Shown in pieces: positions 7,258-15,960 of a stretch of DNA of 64,000 nucleotides. Positions within the stretch are counted from its first letter, which is position 1, and every line of letters begins with the position of its first letter. The notes below the pieces were generated by a model that saw only the letters and a list, made by a program, of their open reading frames with translations, was not told the DNA's origin and searched no databases. The translations under genes were made by a program, and so were the position numbers. The stretch is from CAIWHR01 sp963734085 (GTDB taxonomy: Bacteria; Pseudomonadota; Gammaproteobacteria; Burkholderiales; Casimicrobiaceae). The stretch spans positions 744,001 to 808,000 of the forward strand of contig CAVTFT010000007.1 of the NCBI GenBank assembly GCA_963734085.1. Direction: 5' to 3'.

Positions 7258-9582
7258 ATGACGATGAATCGACCCTTCCGCGGAGCTCTCGTTTGCGCGC
7301 TCCCGCTCTTCCTCGCCGCGTGCGCGTCGACGCCGGAGGCGCCGGTCGCCGACAACCGGGCGAAACCCCATACGACGACAACGGACATTATTTCGCCTTC
7401 GCCAGCGTTGGCCGACGCGGCCAAGAGGGCGATGGAGCCGGGACTGCCCACGGCCGAGGAGAAAGCACGGCTGTTCAAGGGCACCGGAGTGCTCGTCAAG
7501 GGCCAGCAGCCGGGAGGGACGCTGCCGCCCGGCCCACCGGCGCAGCCTGCCGGTGGCGGCGTCGTGCTCAATTTCGAAGGCGCCGACCTGCGCGAAGTCA
7601 TTCGCAACATCCTGGGCGACATCCTGAATGAGAGCTACACGATCGATGCGTCGGTTGGCGGCACGGTGACGATCCGCACGTCGTCCGGGATTCCGCGCGA
7701 AGCGTTGCCCGCGACCCTCGAGATGCTGCTGCGGATGAACGGCGCGGCGATGGTCAAGGATTCCGGCGTCTACAAGATCGTGCCGCAGGCTGTTGCGGTC
7801 CGCGGCAACATCACACCGCAGCTCGGCAACTCGTCGCGGGCGCTGCCGCCCGGATTTTCGGTGCAGATCGTTCCGCTCCGCTACATCGGCGTGCGCGAAA
7901 TGATGCGGATCCTCGAGCCCTTCGTGCGCGACGCAACGGCCGTGCGCCCCGACGAGCTGCGCAACCTGCTCGTGCTCTCGGGCACCGAACAGGAGTTGAA
8001 GCACCTGGTCGAGACGATCGACATGTTCGACATCGACTGGATGGCCGGGATGTCGGTCGGCCTGTTCACGCTGCAGTACGCCGACGTGAAGAGCGTCGGG
8101 CAGGAGCTCGACAAGGCGATCGGCGACAAGGCGACGAGCCCGCTCTCCGGCATCCTGCGGATCATCCCGATCGAACGGCTGAACGCGCTGCTCGTGATCA
8201 CGCCGCAGCCCGCGTACCTCGAGGAAGCGAAGAAATGGATCGCGCGCCTCGATCAGGGCGGCGGCGGCGACGGTCCCCGCTTCTACGTCTACAACCTGCA
8301 GAACCAGCGCGCCGAAAAGCTCGGGCCGCTGCTCACCTCGGCGTTCACCGGTCGTGCCGCGGCGGCCACGCCGACGCCCCCGCCGACCGTCGCGCCAGGC
8401 ACTCCGGCCGGGTCGATCGTCAGTCCGCCGCAGTTCCAGCAACAGCCGACCATCAGTCAGCCGACGATCCAGATCGTCCCACCGCCGACGCCCGCGGCCG
8501 CAGCGGCCCCGACCGGCGCTGGGGCGGGGCTCGCAGTCGTGCGCAACATCCAGGTCGTCGCCGACAAGGACAACAACACGCTGTTGATCGTCGCCACGCC
8601 GGTCGAGTACACGGTGATCGAGGCCGCCTTGAAGAAGCTCGACGTTCCGTCGCGGCAGGTCGCAATCGAGGTCACGATCGCCTCGGTGACGCTGACCGAC
8701 GAGCTCGACTTCGGCGTCGAGTGGCTGTTCAAGGGCGGTGCCCCGTCCGGACGCGGCGCGGGTGGGCTCCTCACGCGCACGTCGCCGTTCAATCCGGGCG
8801 CGCCGGTGGCGACGCCGGCGGCCGGGGCGACGAGTCCCATCCTGTCACTTGCGCAGGGCTTCACCTACATCATCAACAACGCAAACTTCCCCGGCGGCAT
8901 CCAGGCGGCGCTGCACCTGCTCGACACGTACGGCGACACCAAGGTGATCGCGAATCCGCATCTTGCTGCGCTCGACAACCAGAAGGCGACGATCAAGGCC
9001 GGCAACAAGATCCCGATCAACCAGCAGAGCATCGTCGGCAGCACGACCAACGTGGTGACGACGACATCGCAGTACATCGACACCGGCGTGCTGCTGCAGG
9101 TGACGCCGCACATCAACCAGGGCGGCCTCGTCACGCTCGACGTGCAGGCCGAGGTCAGCGACCCCGGCCCGGTGGCGAACCCGGGCGATGCGCCGCCGAT
9201 CAATACACGCTCGGTGCAGACGCTCGTCAACGTTCAGTCGGGCCAGACGATGGTGATGGGGGGGCTGATCGGCGAGACCAGGGGAAACAGCTCGAAGGGG
9301 CTGCCGCTGATTTCCCGGATCCCCATCATCGGCGGACTCTTCGGCGATCAATCGCTCACGAACAACCGCACCGAGCTCGTCATGTTCATCACGCCGCGCG
9401 TCGTCGAAAGCGAGGTCGACATGAAGGGCCTGATCGAGGACCTGCGCAAGCGGATGGAGAAGATCGACGATTCGTTCAATGTCTTCACGCGCGTTCAGCT
9501 TCCGGCGACCCCGGGGGCCGCGATGCCGAAGGCAAATCCGGCGCCGGCCGCCGCGCCGACTCCCGCACCGGGAAATCAATAG
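7258..9582 (+). CDS. gspD: Type II secretion outer-membrane secretin GspD (lipoprotein form)
   Basis: Secretin that forms the outer-membrane channel. The N terminus is a lipoprotein signal (LFLAAC, Cys22), so the protein may be lipid-anchored. N0 begins near residue 100 (NFEGADLREVIRNIL), followed by N1-N3 repeats separated by Pro/Ala-rich linkers, and the secretin beta domain after about residue 460 with the terminal signature PLISRIPIIGGLFG. 774 residues. ATG 7258 and ATG 7264 are both possible; no good ribosome site separates them. The C-terminal tail is Ala/Pro rich. Confidence 0.93.
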   Translation: MTMNRPFRGALVCALPLFLAACASTPEAPVADNRAKPHTTTTDIISPSPALADAAKRAMEPGLPTAEEKARLFKGTGVLVKGQQPGGTLPPGPPAQPAGGGVVLNFEGADLREVIRNILGDILNESYTIDASVGGTVTIRTSSGIPREALPATLEMLLRMNGAAMVKDSGVYKIVPQAVAVRGNITPQLGNSSRALPPGFSVQIVPLRYIGVREMMRILEPFVRDATAVRPDELRNLLVLSGTEQELKHLVETIDMFDIDWMAGMSVGLFTLQYADVKSVGQELDKAIGDKATSPLSGILRIIPIERLNALLVITPQPAYLEEAKKWIARLDQGGGGDGPRFYVYNLQNQRAEKLGPLLTSAFTGRAAAATPTPPPTVAPGTPAGSIVSPPQFQQQPTISQPTIQIVPPPTPAAAAAPTGAGAGLAVVRNIQVVADKDNNTLLIVATPVEYTVIEAALKKLDVPSRQVAIEVTIASVTLTDELDFGVEWLFKGGAPSGRGAGGLLTRTSPFNPGAPVATPAAGATSPILSLAQGFTYIINNANFPGGIQAALHLLDTYGDTKVIANPHLAALDNQKATIKAGNKIPINQQSIVGSTTNVVTTTSQYIDTGVLLQVTPHINQGGLVTLDVQAEVSDPGPVANPGDAPPINTRSVQTLVNVQSGQTMVMGGLIGETRGNSSKGLPLISRIPIIGGLFGDQSLTNNRTELVMFITPRVVESEVDMKGLIEDLRKRMEKIDDSFNVFTRVQLPATPGAAMPKANPAPAAAPTPAPGNQ

Positions 9583-9829
9583 CAAACAGGCGCTGGCGTC
9601 GCCGTTTGGCGACACGAAAACGTCGCCAAACCCCGACATTTCGTTGTTGCGCCCGCGCAACGGAAATTTGGCCTATTCGCTATCGGGGAAAACGCCGTTG
9701 ACGATGCCGGAAGCATTGGTTAGGCTTGATTCGAGGATTGCGGCGCCGCAGGGCGGTGAGGCAGAGATTGGGCGGTCCTCGGCAATTTCCGCTGCGGCGC
9801 CTTACCTGTTTTTTTCAGGGGCAATCCAG
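9583..9829. other. Intergenic stretch with hairpin after gspD
   Basis: No gene seen. A perfect 10-bp inverted repeat, GTTTGGCGAC at 9604-9613 and GTCGCCAAAC at 9622-9631, could end or attenuate the secretion operon, but no T-run follows it. Confidence 0.45.
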
Positions 9830-10282
9830 ATGGATCAGCACGGTTTCGGGTCGCGGAGCTTCCGCGCACGCGTTTTTCGGTGGCTTGCGCGCTCGCTCGG
9901 TGTCGCAGTGATCGTCGCAGTTGCAGGATGCTCGACGATGGGCGGCATCACGAAGGACTCCACGCCCGAGGCCAAGCGCGAGGCGGTCACCGAACGCGTC
10001 AACGCCCGGTGGGCGGCCCTGATCAAGGGCGACATGGACACCGCGTACACGTTCCTGAGTCCCGCGTCGCGCGCGGTGACGTCGCTTTCGGCCTACAAGG
10101 CGCAGGCAAGGGGAAAAGGTTATCAGCAGGCCAAGATCGAAAAAGTCGATTGCGAAATCGAAGTGTGCAAGGTGACGCTGACGGTGGTGTACGACCACCG
10201 GAAAATGAAAGGCATTCCGACGCTGGATGAGGAATCCTGGGTCATCGACGAAGGACAAGTTTGGTACGTCTGGCGACCCTAG
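9830..10282 (+). CDS. Small lipoprotein of unknown function
   Basis: 150-residue protein with a long basic N region and lipobox VAVAGC (Cys34), so probably lipid-anchored. The mature part (ERVNARWAALIKGDMDTAYTFLSPASR) resembles the alpha plus beta cone layout of small NTF2-like or SnoaL-like domains, and it ends in a conserved-looking VWYVWRP. Function is not known. ATG 9830 is chosen because the signal peptide starts there; the frame is open upstream. It stands alone between the secretion operon and the next exported gene. Confidence 0.7.
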   Translation: MDQHGFGSRSFRARVFRWLARSLGVAVIVAVAGCSTMGGITKDSTPEAKREAVTERVNARWAALIKGDMDTAYTFLSPASRAVTSLSAYKAQARGKGYQQAKIEKVDCEIEVCKVTLTVVYDHRKMKGIPTLDEESWVIDEGQVWYVWRP

Positions 10283-10338
10283 ACCAGGCGGCCGTTGCAA
10301 TTTTTCCACAGGGGGGCTTTCGGGCGGAATTGAAATCG

Positions 10339-10402
10339 TTTGGACATGAGAGGCAAGCTGTAATAAGATTCGCACGCTGTTGGTTCTAAAGTGATCACTT
10401 TA
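10339..10402 (+). promoter_or_regulatory. Putative promoter and 16-bp perfect palindrome upstream of exported protein
   Basis: TTGGAC at 10340-10345 and TAAGAT at 10364-10369, spaced 18 bp, form a plausible sigma70 promoter. Downstream is the perfect palindrome TAAAGTGATCACTTTA (10387-10402), 35 bp before the start codon and immediately 3' of the likely transcription start. It could be an operator; the binding protein is unknown. Confidence 0.45.
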
Positions 10403-10437
10403 AATCGCAATCGCAAACACAGGAGTCACCACCAACC

Positions 10438-11891
10438 ATGAACACGTTCAACAAAAAGTCGCTGTACGCCGCGATCGCCGGACTGGGCGCGCTGGGCGTG
10501 GCGGGCACCGCTGACGCGGTCTACGTCAACCCGGATGGCCTTGGCCAGGTCCTGCTCTATCCGTACTACACGGTCCGGGCCAAGACGAGCGGTCCGTTCG
10601 CCGGCGCGCAGTTCAACACGCTGCTGTCGGTCGTCAACTCGACAGCCTCGGCGAAGGCCGTCAAGGTCCGCTTCCTCGAGAACCTGAACTCCCGCGAAGT
10701 GCTGGACTTCAACTTGTACCTGTCGCACAACGACGTCTGGACGGCGGCCGTTGTCCCGACGGGCGACGGGGCCGGCGTGGTTACGCAAGACAAGTCCTGC
10801 ACGGATCCGGGGTTCACGCCGGGCGCCGTCCAGCCGTTCGTGGGCACGCTGTTTACGGACGGCGTGGACTACTTCGCTCGACCGCACGCGTGAGGGCTAC
10901 ATCGAAATCATCGAGATGGGCGACATCGCCACGCCCAGCTTTCGTGACCGATGTCACGCACGCGTCGGGCACGCCGCCCTGCAAGATCATCTCGGGCATC
11001 GCGGCCACGGACACCGTCGCCGGCAGCGGCGGACTGTTCGGCGACCTGACGATCATCAACGTCAACGCCACGGCGGAAACGGCGACAGACGCCGTTGCGC
11101 TCGCCAACTTCAACACGGCTGGTTCGATCTGGGCGCTCCCGGGATCGATCAACCCGACGCTTGCGTCGGGCAGCGTGCTGACATCCGAAAGCTTCAAGGG
11201 CGGCGCGGTGGTCCAGGCGACGTGGACGCAGCCCATCGATGCGGTCAGCGCCTCGATGATGCACGACACCCTGATGAACGAGTTCATCCTCGATTCGGGC
11301 ACGAAATCGGGCACCGACTGGGTCGTGACCTACCCGACGAAGCGCTACTACTACAACGCGAACGGCACGCTGAAGAACGCCGGCTCTTTCTCGCCGCCGC
11401 AGCTGTTCCAGCGCAATTTCACTGCGCCGGCCGGTGCGTGCGACGACGTCGGCATCAGCGCTTGGGACCGCGAAGAGCAGGTGCCGGGCACCCCCGCCGG
11501 GTCCTTCTCGCCGCCGCTGCCGAGCACGCCGCCGTCGGCGCTGTGCTGGGAAGCGAACGTCGTCACGTTCAACAAATCGAACGTGTTCAGCTCGCCCTAC
11601 AGCCGCAACATCGACGTCTACTACGACGCAGCCAAGACGCAGCCAATGCAGAACGGTTGGGCTCGCCTGACCCTCGGTCCGGTCCCGCCCGTCCCCGCAG
11701 TCGCGGGAGTTCACCAGATGATCTCGGTGGGCAGCCAGACGTTCAACGGCCTGCCGGTCATCGGGTTCGCGACGGCGACGTTCTTCAACGGCTCGCTGGC
11801 GACCGTATGCAACGCGTTGCCCCCTGCAACCTGCCCGACGACCCAATCGGCCTACGGCGGAAGCTACACCCACAAGTACACGAGCAACTAA
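10438..11891 (+). pseudogene. Exported surface-type protein with two frame breaks
   Basis: The protein starts with a signal peptide (MNTFNKKSLYAAIAGLGALG...AGTADA) and a mature N terminus VYVNPDGLGQVLLYPYYTVR. The frame breaks near 10876 (after GVDYF), where the sense continues as SLDRTREGYIEIIEMGD one frame over. It breaks again near 10940, continuing as VTDVTHASG in the third frame to the stop at 11889-11891. The rejoined product is about 480 residues with no transmembrane helix, so it is secreted or cell-surface. The family is not recognised by function. Both breaks can be explained by short indels, and codon use is unbroken across them, so sequencing error is as likely as decay. It lies downstream of the secretion operon and may be a substrate (inference). 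Confidence 0.7.
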
Positions 11892-11913
11892 GCAGCGCTC
11901 GATGCAGCTTTGG

Positions 11914-11943
11914 AAGGGCGGGATTCGTTCCCGCCCTTTTTTA
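11914..11943 (+). terminator. Rho-independent terminator
   Basis: Perfect stem AAGGGCGGGA / TCCCGCCCTT with loop TTCGT-like centre followed by a T-rich run (TTTTTTATT). It directly follows the stop of the preceding exported-protein gene. Confidence 0.9.
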
Positions 11944-12101
11944 TTGCCGCGCGCCGCACCGACGCGCGCGCCCCGCGCACGTCCCGGATGACAGCGCGCC
12001 TCGGTTTGAACCGACCGCGCGCGCCGATCACCCGCCCGAAGGTCGGCTTAGCCTGACACGCGGATAGGATTTCCCCTCTACAAATCCGCGCCTTTTTGGA
12101 C

Positions 12102-12107
12102 TATAAT
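12102..12107 (+). promoter_or_regulatory. Probable -10 element
   Basis: TATAAT, 62 bp before the start of the secreted Gly-rich protein; no convincing -35 was found. Confidence 0.4.
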
Positions 12108-12168
12108 TCATCCGGTTTCGCGAGGCCTCGAGCCGATGCGAGCATTTGGGTAGACGAGGGAGCGCATT

Positions 12169-13797
12169 ATGACGAGGTCATCGATTCGATCGCTGCTGGC
12201 CGGCTTGGCCGGCCTGGTCGGCGTGCTTGCGCTCTGCGCCTCGTTTCCGTCATTCGCGCAGTCGGGAACCACCATCACCATCAGTGGAGTCTCCTGCGCG
12301 CAGTGGACGCTCGGTGGCACGCCTCCCAACCTCACGCTGACCTGCGGCGCGGGAGGAGGGGGGCCCGGCGTCCCGGTATGCACGATCTCGGGCGCGACCA
12401 CCGCCACGGTCGGGACCGCGACGGCCTTGGTTGCGCGATGCAGCCCTGAAGCCGCGAGCTTCACCTGGACCGGCGGCTCGTGCGCTGGTCAGGTGGGTGC
12501 GACCTGCTTCGCCAACGAGGCCATGACCGGACAAGAAATGTACACCGTGCAAGGCACGAACGGCGCCGGGACCGGAGCGGTCTCGGCGGGGCTCCCCGTC
12601 ACTTGGGTCGCCGCACCGCCACCTGCTCCGACGGGTTGCTCGATCGCACGTAACCCCGCCAACGGGCTGGCTCCTGCCGTGGGCGGGCCCGTTGGCATGA
12701 CGGGTTCGTGCTCGGGCGGCGGTACGCCCACGGCATGGAATTGGCAGAGGAACGGCGTTGTCTGGCCGCCCTGGAGCCCGAACAATGCGTCCCAAGCCGA
12801 CTGGCTCCCGCAGAATACCGGGGCCAGTCCCATCACCTACACCTATACGTTGACCGCGTGCAACGGCGCTTCCTGTGCATCTGCGATCAGCACGACGTTC
12901 ACCGTGGCCGGCACCGGCGGTGGCGGTGGCGGCGGCGGCACGATCGACTGTGGCGCGGGGTTCGCGAAGACCACGGAATATGACCTCACTTGGGGAACCG
13001 CGACGAATACCCGCATAGCGGTGGGTCCAAATGAGGCCGTCGTCGTGAAGTTCACGGTCCCGCCTGGTGCGCCTCCGTCCGTTTCTGGACACGCCGGTCA
13101 CCTGGACATATTCGAATACGGTTCCGCTGGAGACGCACGGTGGACGACAATATGGCGGGATTGACTGTCAAGCTGGCGGTAACCCGTACGGATTTCGCGA
13201 ACACCGTCGAATACGACCTTCCGTGGGGGTCGCAGCGCGAATACACAGATCTCGATGGGTCCGGCCACTGCCGTCGTGGTGGCTTCTACGTCGCCTTGTC
13301 AGTGGGGAACCCTAGTCGATGGAAGCTTTACTTACTACGCGGTAGACTCGACAATGTGGTTCAGTATTTCGAGCAGCATAGGCTTGCCGATCCTGCTTCC
13401 CGGCACTACCTACTATGCGAACATCCAGGGTAGGAAGCCGTTCGGCGACGGATCCCTGACGTGCACCACGGCGCCCTGCGACATTTCCGTAGCGATGTGA
13501 AAGCCAGACGCTCTCGAGACGAACTCGGCGATGTGGTAATTGGATTGCCGTGAGGATGGCGAATAGGACGATAGCTAATCCTGACATCTATTGTTCGATA
13601 CCTACTATTTCGAGTGTTACGAGTGTCGGATTAGCCAACGGGCTCGGGAACTACCCCAGTCTGATGCCGGGCCAGAAGTATTACCTGAACATCCAGAACA
13701 GGAGCGCGTTTAACCCAGGCGCGGGCTGGACGTGCAAGATCGGTCCGTGCGATATTGCAGTGGTTATGGGGAAGCCTGCGACATTTCGGTAACGATG
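12169..13797 (+). pseudogene. Secreted modular protein with frame breaks and partial module duplications
   Basis: ATG 12169 opens a signal peptide (LLAGLAGLVGVLALCASFPSFAQ) followed by Ig-like, cysteine-paired modules (CTISGATTATVGTATALVARC; GCSIARNPANGLAPAVGGPV) and a Gly run. The frame is lost near 13085. Beyond it, pieces of the same module recur in shifted frames: FAKTTEYDLTWG (12961) is echoed by FANTVEYDLPWG (13192), and YYANIQGRKPF (13417) by YYLNIQNRSAF (13681). The last two copies lie in a repeat offset of exactly 300 bp (13475-13509 versus 13775-13809). The first module ends with a stop at 13498-13500. The 3' half therefore looks like decayed tandem copies; base calling errors may add to it. 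Possible type II substrate. Confidence 0.6.
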
Positions 13798-13809
13798 TTA
13801 AAGCCAGAC
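13475..13809. repeat. 300-bp direct duplication of the 3' end of the secreted-protein gene
   Basis: TGCGACATTTCCGTAGCGAT plus GTGAAAGCCAGAC near 13477 recurs as TGCGACATTTCGGTAACGAT plus GTTAAAGCCAGAC near 13777, exactly 300 bp later. The encoded segments between are recognisably homologous but diverged. Confidence 0.75.
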
Positions 13810-13835
13810 AATAGTTAACCACGGTATCTCTCCAG

Positions 13836-13868
13836 CGAAGCCCCGCGCCGCGGGGCTTCGTTTTTTTT
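13836..13868 (+). terminator. Rho-independent terminator
   Basis: Stem CGAAGCCCCG / CGGGGCTTCG around a short GC loop, followed by eight T residues (13861-13868). Confidence 0.93.
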
Positions 13869-14081
13869 GGCGTCCGGAACCCAATGTCGATTCGCACCGC
13901 GAGGCTGTTTGCGCTGCCCGCCTGCTGTCGTCGTGTGGGTCGCAACGCAAGGCGAACGGCGTGACATGCAGCGCGAAGCTATTGATCCAGAGGGCGAGGA
14001 GCAAGCGCAGGCGCGCGGCGAGTTCGCGGTCGAGTCCACGACTGTCGGGAAGTCGACAACAATATCGCCAGGGAGGATTTG

Positions 14082-14117
14082 TTGACATCAAGACATCATC
14101 TGTAGTATGCTTTGATG
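14082..14117 (+). promoter_or_regulatory. vapBC promoter with overlapping inverted repeat
   Basis: TTGACA at 14082-14087 with TATGCT at 14106-14111 (18-bp spacer; TAGTAT at 14103 is an alternative). The hexamers CATCAA (14086-14091) and TTGATG (14112-14117) are inverted repeats bracketing the promoter, the arrangement expected for autorepression by a ribbon-helix-helix antitoxin. Confidence 0.6.
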
Positions 14118-14118
14118 C

Positions 14119-14367
14119 ATGCGAACGACCCTTACGCTGGACAAGGACGTGGCTGCCGTGATCGAGCGCCTGCGCAAGACTCGACGTCAGACGATGAAGG
14201 ACTTGGTCAACGAAGCGCTTCGGGAAGGGTTGAAGCAGATCGCGGCGCCCCCTCGAAGGCGCACCCCGTTTCGCACGGTTTCTGTCGACCTCGGGCGCTG
14301 CCTCGTCGCCAATGTCGATAACGTGGCCGACGTGCTGGCAGTCGTCGAGAGCGAATCGTTCCGATGA
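14119..14367 (+). CDS. Ribbon-helix-helix antitoxin (VapB type)
   Basis: 82-residue antitoxin. The N terminus MRTTLTLDKDVAAVIERLRK is a classic ribbon-helix-helix DNA-binding fold, and the C-terminal half (VDLGRCLVANVDNVADVLAVVE) is the likely toxin-wrapping part. It overlaps the toxin start by ATGA, so the pair is translationally coupled. It is expected to repress its own promoter with the toxin. Confidence 0.88.
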   Translation: MRTTLTLDKDVAAVIERLRKTRRQTMKDLVNEALREGLKQIAAPPRRRTPFRTVSVDLGRCLVANVDNVADVLAVVESESFR

Positions 14368-14795
14368 TTCTGCTCGACGCCAACCTGCTTATTTATGCCC
14401 ACGTCACTTCCTTCCCGCAACACGTGCGCGCGCGCGAGTGGCTCGACGCGCAATTGGGCGGCAGCGGACCGGTAGGGCTGCCGTGGCCAACGCTCCTTGG
14501 ATTTCTTCGCATCGTCACCAATCCGCGCGTGTTCCAGCGCCCCGAGCCCATGGCCTGGGCGTGGCGCCAGGTGAGTGCGTGGCTCGACGCGGAAGTCGCC
14601 TGGATTCCGCAACCGACGGAGCGGCATCGGGAAGTGTTGGGATCGCTGTTGCAGGGCGCCGGTGTGCAGGCCAACCTGGTTCCCGATGCGCATCTGGCCG
14701 CGTTGGCGATCGAGCATGGACTCGTTGTGTGTTCCACCGACGGTGATTTCGCGCGTTTCCCCGAGGTTCGCTGGCGGGATCCCCTGCAGCGGTAG
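14364..14795 (+). CDS. PIN-domain ribonuclease toxin (VapC type)
   Basis: 143-residue PIN domain protein, presumed Mg-dependent endoribonuclease toxin. Acidic residues of the PIN active site are visible: Asp5 in MILLDANLLIY, Asp in PDAHLAALAIEHG and Asp in STDGDFARF. The segment TNPRVFQRPEPM is typical of the chromosomal VapC subfamily annotated as TA system VapC. Start overlaps the antitoxin stop. The pair is self-contained between two terminator/promoter regions, as for a mobile addiction module. Confidence 0.9.
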   Translation: MILLDANLLIYAHVTSFPQHVRAREWLDAQLGGSGPVGLPWPTLLGFLRIVTNPRVFQRPEPMAWAWRQVSAWLDAEVAWIPQPTERHREVLGSLLQGAGVQANLVPDAHLAALAIEHGLVVCSTDGDFARFPEVRWRDPLQR

Positions 14796-14873
14796 CGCCA
14801 AAAACGCTCTTACCGCAGCCGCCGGATATGCCGCGGCCACTCTTATCGACATTGCCGCCATTCCTTCCCTCGC

Positions 14874-15809
14874 ATGAAAATCACCGTGTTTCTCGACCAT
14901 TCCTGCCGCTTGCTGCTGACCATCGCATTCATCGTCGCCGCACCGGCAGTAGCCCTCGCCGCCGACGCGGCCGACCCCGTGCTCGTGCGTCGCGGCGACA
15001 TCGTGATTACCCGGTCCGACTACGAGGCCGAGCTGCTGAACATTCCCAAGGACGACCGCGCCGAGTTCAGGGCCAGCACGCGCCGCAATCGCGAGCTCGT
15101 CGGGCGGATGCTCGTCGCGCGCGAGCTTGCCGCGGAGGCCCGGAACAGGAAGCTCGATCAGGACGCCCTCGTGAAGCGCCGCTTGCTGCTGGCCGACGAT
15201 AAGCTCCTCGTTTCGGTTCTGCTTGCGGATGTCGAGGCGGCAGCCGTACGCGAACTCGCTGCGCAAGCCGCGGCATTCGAGCGTGCCGCGCGCGAGCAGT
15301 ACATCACCGCGAAGGCGAGCTATACGACGCCCGAGACGCTGATGCTGACGCAGATCTTCTTCTCAGCGGAAAAGGACGGCTTCGAGGGCGCGAAGAAGCG
15401 CGCCGACGACGCCTACGCGAAGCTCCGCGCTGGCGCCGACATCGGCGATCTCGCCGCGACAATCTCCGACGATACGCAGAGCCGCGACGCCCGGGGCCGC
15501 GTCGGGCCGCTCGCGCGCAGGGAGCTCGACGCCAACGTCGCCGAAGTTGCGTTTCTGCTGAAAAACCCCGGCGACATCAGCCCGCCGATCAAGTCGCGAG
15601 CCGGTTGGCACATCGTGCGCCTCGACACGCGCAATCCCCCGGTGACGAGGAGCTTCGACGAAGTGAAGGGCGAGATCATGGACGAGCTTCGCGACAAGCA
15701 CATCGCCAGCGCCAAGAGCGCGTTGATGCGCGACATCGCGACAAAGAACGAGGCTGTCGTCGACGAGGCCGCGGTCGATGCGCTACGATCGGAGCGACCG
15801 GCACCGTAG
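14874..15809 (+). CDS. Periplasmic parvulin-type peptidyl-prolyl isomerase
   Basis: 311 residues with a cleavable signal peptide ending AVALA^AD. An N-terminal chaperone-like helical part (residues 30-140) is followed by a PpiC/rotamase domain at about 145-245 with the signatures LMLTQIFFSAEKDG, RGRVGPLARREL and SRAGWHIVRL. It catalyses cis-trans isomerisation of proline bonds and probably assists folding of exported proteins. It stands alone, between the toxin-antitoxin pair and the glycan locus. Close to PrsA/SurA-like proteins but without the second parvulin domain of SurA. Confidence 0.88.
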   Translation: MKITVFLDHSCRLLLTIAFIVAAPAVALAADAADPVLVRRGDIVITRSDYEAELLNIPKDDRAEFRASTRRNRELVGRMLVARELAAEARNRKLDQDALVKRRLLLADDKLLVSVLLADVEAAAVRELAAQAAAFERAAREQYITAKASYTTPETLMLTQIFFSAEKDGFEGAKKRADDAYAKLRAGADIGDLAATISDDTQSRDARGRVGPLARRELDANVAEVAFLLKNPGDISPPIKSRAGWHIVRLDTRNPPVTRSFDEVKGEIMDELRDKHIASAKSALMRDIATKNEAVVDEAAVDALRSERPAP

Positions 15810-15960
15810 GCTACGTTGGCACCCCGCGGCGTTTTTACACAGTGACGCGAAGCTTGACGCCGAAGCTGTGAAGCACCTTGGGTACGGTATCGTAGCGAGG
15901 CTTGGCGAGGCTCGGCCGTAGAATCCCCACGCGCGACCCCGACCACCGACTGCGCCGCAA

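Noticed and set aside
10876..10945. Programmed frameshift in the exported-protein gene
   Set aside because: Two shifts, no slippery heptamer or following structure seen; errors or decay explain it more simply.
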